This document shows, in pieces, positions 1 through 6,762 of a stretch of DNA of 8,032 nucleotides (positions are counted from its first letter, which is position 1; each line of letters opens with the position of its first letter). Source of the stretch: an uncultured Bryobacterales bacterium (GTDB taxonomy: Bacteria > Acidobacteriota > Terriglobia > Bryobacterales > UBA6623); assembly GCA_946887065.1 (NCBI GenBank), contig CAMPKL010000136.1:1-8032 (forward strand), written 5' to 3'. The notes under the pieces were generated by a model that made no database searches, was not told where the DNA came from, and was given only the letters and a program-made list of their open reading frames with translations. Position numbers and translations under genes: made by a program.

Positions 1-687
1 GAGATGGAAAATCGGCGGACCCTCGCCGCGGAACTTTGTGCCCTGATAGGCCGCCGGCAGAAAGCCGTTGCCCCAGGTCTTCGCGCCGCCAGTTACTTCT
101 TTGTCGTCGGTGAGAACCACGAAGCTGGGCAGGTCCTGGTTCTCCGAACCCAGTCCGTAAACGGTCCAAGCTCCCAGCGAAGGCCGCCCGCCGAGGACGG
201 AGCCTGTGTTCATCTGAGACACGCCGCCCTGGTGAAGGATGGCATCTTGCCAGCACGAGCGCATCACGGTTAAGTCATCGACGTGCTTTGCGACATGGGG
301 GTACCAGTCCGATACCCAGATACCGCTTTCGCCGTGCTGCTTCCAACTACGCTGGGACGGCATGATTGCATTCGTCGCCGTACCCATCGCCGTAACGGGA
401 CGCCCGAACGACTCGGGCATGGGCTGGCCCGCCAGCTTTTCAAGCGCCGGTTTGTAGTCGAACAGATCCAGGTGACTGGGGCCGCCTTCCATGAACAGGA
501 AGATGACCGACTTCGCTGTCGGCTCGTGGTGCGGCTTCTTGGGAGCCAGAGGATTCTTGCTGATGGCGGCCGCGTAACCGTCCTGGGCAAGAAGTTGCGC
601 GAGAGCCAAGCCGCCCAGCCCGCCGCCCGCCCGGGTGAGGAACTCTCTCCTCGATTGTGAGGGAACTACGTGTGGCGTCTTGGTCAT
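1..687 (-). CDS. DUF1501 family protein, Tat-exported, N-terminal 229 residues (cut by window edge)
   Basis: This is the N-terminal part of a DUF1501 (PF07394) protein, a family placed in the alkaline phosphatase/sulfatase-like superfamily whose reaction is not established. The frame is open from the ATG at 687-685 to base 1, so the C-terminal half is missing; full members run roughly 400-480 residues. Residues 12-17 read S-R-R-E-F-L, followed by a glycine/alanine/leucine-rich stretch to about 40: a twin-arginine signal, which implies folded export to the periplasm. Residues 61-80 hold the family hallmark FMEGGPSHLDLFDYKP, with the Asp residues expected near the metal site by analogy to the superfamily. 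Residues 167-192 carry the other conserved block, GGRPSLGAW then YGLGSENQDLPSFVVL. A ribosome-binding sequence GGGAGG (694-699) sits 6 bases before the ATG, supporting this start. It is the last visible gene of a three-gene minus-strand operon, 39 bases after the DUF1549/1553 gene. Family assignment is strong; substrate is unknown. Confidence 0.93.
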   Translation of the reverse strand, partial: MTKTPHVVPSQSRREFLTRAGGGLGGLALAQLLAQDGYAAAISKNPLAPKKPHHEPTAKSVIFLFMEGGPSHLDLFDYKPALEKLAGQPMPESFGRPVTAMGTATNAIMPSQRSWKQHGESGIWVSDWYPHVAKHVDDLTVMRSCWQDAILHQGGVSQMNTGSVLGGRPSLGAWTVYGLGSENQDLPSFVVLTDDKEVTGGAKTWGNGFLPAAYQGTKFRGEGPPIFHL

Positions 688-726
688 TGCTTGCCTCCCA
701 GCGGAATCATCTGTTCTTCCGGGCAA

Positions 727-3021
727 TTAATTTCGATAAACAAACTCGTTGGAGTTCAACAGCATTTGGGAGAAGTCGACGAGCGCCACCGCACGCGCTT
801 TATCAACTCCCTCGGGAATGAATTCGGGTAGGGCGAGCTTCTCATTGGCCGCCACACGTTTCGCCACAATCGCCTCATGCCTGCTGAAGAAGGTGAGCGC
901 CATGTCCCTTTCGCTTCCCGTGGGTGGGCGCGAATAGGCAAGTCGGTAGGCATAGTCGATCTGAGCATCAAGATCACTGCCGGCCTCCTTGAGGACTCGG
1001 GAGCCAAAGCCCTGCGCCCAGCCTAGAACGAGGTCGCTGTTCAACAAAGTGAGAGCCTGCGTCGCCGTGACGGTACTATCACGCTGTGCACAACTGCGCA
1101 GCGTATCGGGCGAGTTCATCTCCTGGAGCATTGGATAGAGCACGTTCCGTCTGACAAATATGTAGACGCTGCGCCGATTCTGTTCCTCGGGATCTAATGT
1201 GGTTTCCCAGCCCCACTTTCTGCTCACATTCATGTTCGGCGGGAGCGGCGGAAGCACGCTCGGTCCGCCCATCTTGGAGTTCAGCAGACCCGACACGAAC
1301 AATGTCGAGTCACGAATGGACTCTCCCTCCATTTTTATGCGCGGGAAGCGCCACAAGAGGCGATTGGCAGAATCTACTGCGCCAGCATCTTCCCGGTAGG
1401 TGGACGATTGGCGGTAGGTGCTGGAGGTGACGATTAACCGATGCATCTTCTTCACGCTCCAGCCGCTACTGACGAACTCTGCGGCCAACCAGTCGAGCAG
1501 TTCCGGATGCGAGGGGCCGAAACCCATGCTGCCGAAATCGCTGGGATTGGCTACAATGCCGGTCCCAAAGTGGTAGTGCCACAACCGGTTAACCATGACT
1601 CGTGCAGTAAGAGGGTTCTCGGGACTAGCGATCCAGTGGGCGAGCGCGGAGCGGCGCCCTGTCGATTCCACACCGACAGGCGGCTCGATCTTAGCGGGTC
1701 CCGGATCCAAAATCGTTAGGAAACCCGGCTGCACTTCTTGGAGGGGCGACTCAACAGCTCCCACGGCCAGGACGTGCGTAGGCGGAGCTTCGAGATTGAG
1801 ATCGACCATGCCGGAACCGATCGGCAAGTCGCCGGGGTAGATGTCCTTGAACTGATCAAGCTCCTTTTGCAGCGCCTGATACGCTTCCTTGTCTTCCCCC
1901 TTCAGCCCGGCAATCAACACGTCGTCCGGAACGTTGAGGTGAGGAGAGCCAGCGGCCCAGTTATCAGCGATTTTGTCCTTGGGAGAAAGCTCCGCGTCGG
2001 GCGTGGAGAGGAGCTTCTGGATTTCCGGCGTGTACTTGTAGAACGACGTGTCGTAGGCCTGCTTGCGCTTCACCGCCAAGATCGCTTCCATCTTTTCCCG
2101 GATGGTCTGGGTTTTCTCCAGCCATGGCGCCAACTCCGCCCGGTAAGCGGCCAACTCGTCGGGCGCCTTGACCACGATCTTGTCGTCAGCCACTGTGTTG
2201 GCGAAGAAAGCCTGGAGCCGATAGTAGTCCGCATGCAGGATGGGATCGAACTTGTGATCATGGCAGCGGGCGCATTCGTAGGTCATGCCCAGAAAAACGG
2301 AACCAACTGCGTCGGTTATTTCGTTAAGGGTCTCCTGACGCCGCACGTACAAAAAGCGAGTGTCCGGTTCATCCCCGTACTGGCGGTTGAACGCTGTACC
2401 CAGCCGGGCGTCAAGGTTATCTGGCCAAAGCTCGTCGCCGGCGATCTGCTCTTTGACGAAGCGGTCGTAAGGTTTGTCCTCGTTGAACGACTTGATTACG
2501 TAGTCCCGATAGCGCCATGCATTCGGACGGACGGTGTCATCGGCGAAACCGTCGCTTTCGGCGTAGCGTGCCAGATCAAGCCAGTGCCGTCCCCAGCGTT
2601 CGCCGTAAGCAGGTGAGGCCAGCAAGCGATCGACAACCTTGTCATATGCTTGCGGCGAGGAGTCTTCGAGGAACGCTTTCGCTTCTTCCGGCGTAGGTGG
2701 AAGTCCGATCAGATCCAACGTGACCCGCCGGAGCAAGGTGATGCGGTCGGTATCGGCCGAGGGAGCGATTCCCCGCTTCGCCAGTTTAGCCGCGATGAAA
2801 TGATCGATGGGATTGCGGGCCCATGCCGACATTTCGGTCGTCGGAACAGGCGGCCGAACAACTTTTTGGAAGGCCCAGTAGGCTCTCTGGGGAGCGGTGA
2901 ACCGATCTTCGGCGGGGGCCGCTTCGGACACCGACGGCAGGAACAACGGCAGCAATGCGGCAAATGGCGCCAAAAGTACAACCGTCTTTAAAGCGTCCAA
3001 ACGTCCCGTCTTCAAGGTCAT
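727..3021 (-). CDS. DUF1549/DUF1553 periplasmic protein with CxxCH haem-type motif
   Basis: A 764-residue protein of the PSD1-type family (DUF1549, PF07583, followed by DUF1553, PF07587), abundant in Planctomycetota and in Solibacter-like Acidobacteriota. Its biochemical role is not established. Residues 1-36 form a Sec-type signal: K/R near the start, a hydrophobic core VVLLAPFAALLPLFL, and a likely cleavage near SEA-A. DUF1549 spans roughly 69-275 and includes LDLIGLPPTPEE, YGERWGRHWLDLARYAESDGF and CARCHDHKFDP. The C-A-R-C-H at 250-254 is a c-type haem attachment motif within the family's conserved block. Residues 280-450 are a variable, lysine- and glutamate-rich linker. DUF1553 spans about 455-715, with NPLTARVMVNRLWHYHFG, SDFGSMG, PSHPELLDWLA and ATQALTLLNS. 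Many relatives start with an extra cytochrome-like PSCyt1 domain; here it is absent. The ATG at 3021 is chosen over an in-frame GTG at 3045 because GAGGAG lies 7 bases before it. The gene follows the receptor by 40 bases and precedes DUF1501 by 39, arguing for co-transcription. Confidence 0.93.
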   Translation of the reverse strand: MTLKTGRLDALKTVVLLAPFAALLPLFLPSVSEAAPAEDRFTAPQRAYWAFQKVVRPPVPTTEMSAWARNPIDHFIAAKLAKRGIAPSADTDRITLLRRVTLDLIGLPPTPEEAKAFLEDSSPQAYDKVVDRLLASPAYGERWGRHWLDLARYAESDGFADDTVRPNAWRYRDYVIKSFNEDKPYDRFVKEQIAGDELWPDNLDARLGTAFNRQYGDEPDTRFLYVRRQETLNEITDAVGSVFLGMTYECARCHDHKFDPILHADYYRLQAFFANTVADDKIVVKAPDELAAYRAELAPWLEKTQTIREKMEAILAVKRKQAYDTSFYKYTPEIQKLLSTPDAELSPKDKIADNWAAGSPHLNVPDDVLIAGLKGEDKEAYQALQKELDQFKDIYPGDLPIGSGMVDLNLEAPPTHVLAVGAVESPLQEVQPGFLTILDPGPAKIEPPVGVESTGRRSALAHWIASPENPLTARVMVNRLWHYHFGTGIVANPSDFGSMGFGPSHPELLDWLAAEFVSSGWSVKKMHRLIVTSSTYRQSSTYREDAGAVDSANRLLWRFPRIKMEGESIRDSTLFVSGLLNSKMGGPSVLPPLPPNMNVSRKWGWETTLDPEEQNRRSVYIFVRRNVLYPMLQEMNSPDTLRSCAQRDSTVTATQALTLLNSDLVLGWAQGFGSRVLKEAGSDLDAQIDYAYRLAYSRPPTGSERDMALTFFSRHEAIVAKRVAANEKLALPEFIPEGVDKARAVALVDFSQMLLNSNEFVYRN

Positions 3022-3028
3022 GTCACCG

Positions 3029-3034
3029 CTCCTC
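3029..3034 (-). promoter_or_regulatory. Ribosome-binding site that decides the DUF1549/1553 start
   Basis: The minus strand reads GAGGAG here, with 7 bases to the ATG at 3021. The longer in-frame alternative, GTG at 3045, would place this site inside the coding region and would put eight polar residues before the signal peptide. The shorter start is therefore preferred. Confidence 0.8.
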
Positions 3035-3061
3035 GGATGAATCACAACGTAAAAACCGGCG

Positions 3062-6000
3062 CTAGAAACTCAGCCGAGCATTGAGCTGAATGATCCGCGC
3101 GCCCGCTGTATTCGTAAACCTGCCAAAGCTGCTCGCAGTGATGTTACTGGATACGGCGTTGAAGTTAGTGTGGTTAAGGCTGTTGAACATATCGGCTCGT
3201 ATCTGGAATCCGACTCGTTCATTAATTGCGAACCTCTTGCCCATGGAAAAATCCACGTTCCAGCGGCCGGGCAGACGAATGGCGCCGTTTCCGAGGTTCC
3301 CTGGCCTTAAAGGGGCGCCCGACGCGCTGCCGACGGGAACTCTTGCGAACGCCGCTTTGTTCAGATATTGCAGATCGTCCTCGCCACGGTTGGCGGTGAA
3401 GGGATCACCTCCGATGTAATCCGGACGGCTGGCTGTAATGGAAGAACTCTGACTGATCCGCAGCGGTTGACCCGTGGCCGCGGTAAAGATCCCGCCGAGC
3501 TGCCAACCTCCGAGAACATTCCGTACAACTGAATTCGAACCGGAGAACGTGGGAAGCTCGTACAGGAAGTCGGAAACGAAATTGTGGGTTACATCGCCCG
3601 CAGACGGTCCACGATCATTCCACCAGGTGAAAAAATCTTGGATGGTGTTGACGGTATCTCCGCTGAAGTTCGCTCCACTGTCACCCCCGGTGTACGACAA
3701 CGCCTTGCTCCAGGTGTAGTGCGCGCTGCCCGTGAAGTTGCGGGAGAAGCGCTGCCGAAGGGAGGTTTGCCAGGACGCATAGGACGTGTTCTGCACAGCT
3801 TCGAAATAACGGCTCGATCCCATCTTAGGATTCGGCCGGATCCCCGTCACACGATCTACTTCGTTCGCCTGTCTTTGCAGCCTAAACTTGACGCCCCGGG
3901 TTCCGACGAACGCTGTCTCTAACACGGTTGTGCTAGTTAGGGATCGCTGCACACCGAGGTAAAAATTCATACTGTAGGGGTTCTGGATGTCGGGATCGAA
4001 GATGCTGCCAACCTCGATGCGTCCGCCCTCTCGAAACAATCTTTGCGAGATAGCAATAGCCTCTTCGTTGTAGAAGGGAAACTTCATCCCATACTGGGCA
4101 GCCTCCGACTTACTGAAAATCCCAATCACGGGGCTGTCCGGGCCGCGTCCAACCGCGCTGTTGTAGTCATCGAGGGTCTGAATCGAGAACATGGTGCTGA
4201 AGCCGCCTCGAATCACAGTGTTCCCGCCACCCACATTGTAGGCAAACCCCACTCGCGGGCCGAAGTTGAACGCTCGATCCGATTCCACAGGCTTGAAAGG
4301 ACTACGGAACGGTCCGAAGTTGAACTTCGTATCGAGCAGTCCGTCCAGGTTCCAGAAGCCGGCAGGTTCGGTAGGATTCTCCGGTCTAGCGACGTAGCTT
4401 CCGAAGGAATCGTAACGCACCCCCAGGTTAATGACGAGTTTCGACGTGGCGCGCCAGTCGTCCTGGACGAAGAACCCGAACTCGTTCATTTTCGAATGGT
4501 ACCGGTTGTTGCCGAACTGAAATTGGAAGCGATCGGGGATATTCGCCAGAAAGTCCGCCTTATTGGTGTAGTTGACGCGCGGATTCTCAGAGTTAACTCG
4601 ACCGGCGCCACGCGACTGGAATATGCCTCCGAATTTCAACGAGTGTTGCCCCCGGTGGAGCGCGAACTTCTCTTCAATGCTCCACGTCGGCCCGAAGAAG
4701 CTGTTGAATTCCGCGCCGTCCCCATTGCTGAACCCTAGACTGCCGACGGAAAAGGAGGGGACCCGGCGTCCGCCGAAGAACGACTCGTTCGGATTATCCG
4801 GATCCAGGCTGACATCCCAGAACTGGTCGATTCTTTCCAACCAGTTGTAGTTGTACGCAAAGCGGCTTTCGGAGCTCCAGGTAGGGCCAAAGGTTATGTA
4901 ATTGGCGGCAATACGCTCCGCTTTGCTGTCAAAGAAACGGGAGTTAAACTCAGACGCCCGCGGGGTGATCCGCTCCGGCCGTCCGCGCTTGTAATTAATG
5001 TTTAGCGTGCTGTTATCGTTGAGAGTGAAGTCAGCCCTGACCACAGCATGTCGCTCGCTCGCAGTTTCACGGCCGGGATTCGAGTAACGCGCGACGTCGG
5101 CGTCCGGCGAGTGGGGCTCGTTCGGCAAAGGTAAGGAGAAGAGAAACTTCTCGTACTCCGGTTGGACCGCGAGAACTTCATTCCTTAACTTCAGCGTCGG
5201 GAAGTCTCCGGCAACCAACTGCGAGGTACGATCCTCATAGCCTTCGAAGGTACCGAAGATGAACACTCGATCCCGCTTGATAGGTCCTCCGACCGAACCG
5301 CCGAACTGGTTGAACGTCAAGCCCGGCTCGTAGGTCAGGAACTGCCGGCGGGCGTTCAAGCTGTCGGACTGGAAGTTCTCAAACAGCGTGCCATGCCACT
5401 CATTGGTCCCGCCCTTACTGATCAAATTCACGTTCCCGCTGAGTTGAAAGGCGTATTCGGCAGCGATAACTCCCTTGGTCACCTGCACTTCCTGAATCGC
5501 CTCGACACTCAGCACATCGATATAGTTGAAGCTCTGATAGCTCGATGTTCCGGGATTCTCGACATTCTGCGTGGCGTCGCCGCCATCGACGGTAACCCTG
5601 AGCCCGCTGCGGCCCAGACCGTTCATTCGAACGCCGCCGCCGCCGGACGCCTCGATCCCTGTGCCAATGCTTAGCAGGTTCGCGAAATTCCTGCGTGCTA
5701 TGGGCAACTCTTTAACCTGCATCTCCGTCAGGCTTTCGCGCTGATCCGACGCCACAGCATTCAACAACGGCGCCTGGCCTTCGACTGTGACGGTTTCAGT
5801 TATATCGCCCACCTCCAACGTGTAGGCCTGCCGGACATTTTGAGCGGCAGCCAGTTCAATGCCGGAGCTTTGGTACCTCTTGAAGCCGGCCGACTCGATC
5901 TGAAGCGTGTACTGGCCAGCACGTAGAAAATCAAACTGGAACTCACCGGCCTCGTTAGCATCCCTCGCAATGCTCGTCCCGGTGGCCTCATGAGTTAGCC

Positions 6001-6145
6001 TGACCGTTGCTCCAGGAATGACGGCGCCTGTAGAGTCTTGGATAATGCCGTAAAAGGTGGCGGTTGAAACCTGCCCCCAAGCTATCGATCCCAACAATAG
6101 AAAAACGCACAGCGAAACACACCCAAAAACTTGCTTACGCGGCAT
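3062..6145 (-). CDS. Oar-like TonB-dependent outer-membrane receptor with carboxypeptidase-regulatory domain
   Basis: A complete 1027-residue outer-membrane receptor, of usual length for the acidobacterial Oar-like group (about 1000-1200). Residues 1-24 are a Sec signal peptide with hydrophobic core VSLCVFLLLGSIAWG and likely cleavage before Q25. Residues about 29-110 form a CarboxypepD_reg (PF13620) beta-sandwich: GIIQDSTGAVIPGATVRL, then NEAGEFQFDFLRAGQYTL and E..GFK.Y. ETVTVEG at 117-123 leads into the plug (about 135-245), with LPIARRNFANLL, VDGGDAT, VEAIQEVQV and the barrel-entry block NLISKGGTNEWHG. The remainder is a beta-barrel of alternating aromatic strands, including FGGSVGGPIKRDRVFIFGTFEGY, FVQDDWR and NLGVRYD. 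It ends in NARLSF: the terminal Phe is the outer-membrane insertion signature. The ATG at 6145 follows an AGGGGG stretch (6149-6154) at short spacing. It is first in the operon with the DUF1549/1553 and DUF1501 genes. Energised import through TonB/ExbBD is expected from the family; the ligand cannot be told from sequence, and none of the energising genes are in the window. Confidence 0.95.
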   Translation of the reverse strand: MPRKQVFGCVSLCVFLLLGSIAWGQVSTATFYGIIQDSTGAVIPGATVRLTHEATGTSIARDANEAGEFQFDFLRAGQYTLQIESAGFKRYQSSGIELAAAQNVRQAYTLEVGDITETVTVEGQAPLLNAVASDQRESLTEMQVKELPIARRNFANLLSIGTGIEASGGGGVRMNGLGRSGLRVTVDGGDATQNVENPGTSSYQSFNYIDVLSVEAIQEVQVTKGVIAAEYAFQLSGNVNLISKGGTNEWHGTLFENFQSDSLNARRQFLTYEPGLTFNQFGGSVGGPIKRDRVFIFGTFEGYEDRTSQLVAGDFPTLKLRNEVLAVQPEYEKFLFSLPLPNEPHSPDADVARYSNPGRETASERHAVVRADFTLNDNSTLNINYKRGRPERITPRASEFNSRFFDSKAERIAANYITFGPTWSSESRFAYNYNWLERIDQFWDVSLDPDNPNESFFGGRRVPSFSVGSLGFSNGDGAEFNSFFGPTWSIEEKFALHRGQHSLKFGGIFQSRGAGRVNSENPRVNYTNKADFLANIPDRFQFQFGNNRYHSKMNEFGFFVQDDWRATSKLVINLGVRYDSFGSYVARPENPTEPAGFWNLDGLLDTKFNFGPFRSPFKPVESDRAFNFGPRVGFAYNVGGGNTVIRGGFSTMFSIQTLDDYNSAVGRGPDSPVIGIFSKSEAAQYGMKFPFYNEEAIAISQRLFREGGRIEVGSIFDPDIQNPYSMNFYLGVQRSLTSTTVLETAFVGTRGVKFRLQRQANEVDRVTGIRPNPKMGSSRYFEAVQNTSYASWQTSLRQRFSRNFTGSAHYTWSKALSYTGGDSGANFSGDTVNTIQDFFTWWNDRGPSAGDVTHNFVSDFLYELPTFSGSNSVVRNVLGGWQLGGIFTAATGQPLRISQSSSITASRPDYIGGDPFTANRGEDDLQYLNKAAFARVPVGSASGAPLRPGNLGNGAIRLPGRWNVDFSMGKRFAINERVGFQIRADMFNSLNHTNFNAVSSNITASSFGRFTNTAGARIIQLNARLSF

Positions 6146-6307
6146 ACGCCCCCTTTAAAACTCCAATTCAACCCCAGAGCGGTAGTAGCTTTACCGATAC
6201 AACCGCGCCGCCAGTAGAGCACGGTGCTTCTTGCGCACGCTTTACGACCGGCCTCGCCTCGTTCGTAGCGGCAAGAATCCTACGGCCCGCACTCTCTTCC
6301 GCTACTA

Positions 6308-6336
6308 ACAGTATGACTCGCCTGCCACGAAGTCAA
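6308..6336 (-). promoter_or_regulatory. Sigma70-like promoter candidate for the receptor operon
   Basis: On the minus strand, TTGACT (6336-6331) is followed after exactly 17 bases by TACTGT (6313-6308). The -35 box matches five of six consensus positions. The -10 box matches three of six, including the most conserved first T, A and last T; CATACT, shifted upstream, is an alternative at 15-base spacing. Transcription from here would begin near 6301 and give a leader of about 155 bases before the receptor ATG at 6145. The assignment comes from inspection alone, and acidobacterial promoters may differ from the E. coli consensus. Confidence 0.4.
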
Positions 6337-6502
6337 TCGAGACGGAAAGATAGATAGTGCGCAAGTCCCACATTGTGAGACAGTTGCAGTCACCCACTCG
6401 GTGTCGCCCTCCATGGCCCACGCGTTGCATCGGAAATCTAGCGTTACCAGTGGTTCGGGAAGCATGGCATCGCGCTGGCTCCCAGCGGGCACGGCGCCAG
6501 CC

Positions 6503-6611
6503 TGGCAGAACCGCTTCCTCTCCTGCACCCTCGGCCCCGCACCTTCTCTCGGCGCTGGCCTACGTCGACCTCAACCGCGTCCGCGCACGCCTGGTTGGAG
6601 CGGTGGAGTAA
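6503..6611 (+). pseudogene. Remnant of a REP-associated (Y1/IS200-like) tyrosine transposase, C-terminal part, frameshifted
   Basis: Two adjacent frames together spell the C-terminal signature of REP-associated tyrosine transposases. From 6503, one frame reads WQNRFLSCTLGPA, matching the family's LWQxRFxSCxLD segment. From 6540, another frame reads HLLSALAYVDLNRVRARLV and ends at TAA 6609-6611, matching the family's HLLxALRYVELNPVRAGLV block. Joining them needs a frame change near 6536-6542. The normally conserved Pro of NPVRA is Arg here. A third frame reads W-S-K-H-L from 6604, which may echo the WSSAxAHL segment that usually follows. A possible N-terminal echo, MTRLPR at 6313-6330 and SHIVRQ in another frame near 6370, is too weak to include. 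The catalytic HxH (NHVH) and the active-site tyrosine region are not visible, so most of the roughly 200-residue protein is missing or scrambled. It cannot encode an active enzyme. Family recognition is from remembered motifs, not a search. Confidence 0.6.
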
Positions 6612-6762
6612 ACACCTCGATCATGCAGTCGCCACGGAATAGCTGATCCAGCCACGAGATGGCCTCGCTCTTAATAGGAACCCCGCTGTACCCCAAGCTG
6701 GTAAAGCCAACCGCTCTTAGCCCTGCATCCGCGTAATATGGGCATGGCGTGGAATTTATCCC

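Larger units (their letters stand above)
6146..6762. other. 617-base divergent intergenic region
   Basis: This is the only long non-coding stretch in the window. It separates the minus-strand operon from the plus-strand glycosyltransferase. It holds a promoter candidate for the operon (6308-6336, minus strand) and a decayed Y1-type transposase piece (6503-6611, possibly beginning near 6313). Its open frames of up to 97 codons carry no other recognisable motif, and I regard them as chance frames. Small inverted repeats are present: AGCAC-G-GTGCT at 6218-6228, and CGCTTTACGA at 6239-6248 against TCGTAGCG at 6263-6270. They are short and could be chance. No clear terminator was found. The last 150 bases before the glycosyltransferase show no strong promoter; TAATAT at 6734-6739 could be a -10 element but has no matching -35. 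Confidence 0.7.

Noticed and set aside
691..726. TTGCC / GGCAA inverted repeat between the DUF1549/1553 and DUF1501 genes as a terminator
   Set aside because: Five-base arms separated by more than 20 bases and no T-run. The gap also contains the DUF1501 ribosome-binding site.
1738..2616. A 292-codon open frame on the plus strand opposite the DUF1549/1553 gene
   Set aside because: The minus strand carries unmistakable family motifs through the whole stretch. The plus-strand translation has no recognisable domain and is the mirror of a codon-biased GC-rich gene.
4043..4738. A 231-codon plus-strand open frame inside the receptor gene
   Set aside because: It lies opposite continuous beta-barrel coding sequence and has no motif or ribosome-binding site of its own.
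6357..6611. An 84-codon plus-strand frame considered as a small intact gene
   Set aside because: Only its last 24 or so codons resemble anything (the RAYT C-terminus), and the preceding conserved segment is in another frame. It is better explained as part of a decayed transposase.
6734..6739. TAATAT as a -10 box for the glycosyltransferase
   Set aside because: No -35-like hexamer is present 15-19 bases upstream, so the match alone is not enough.
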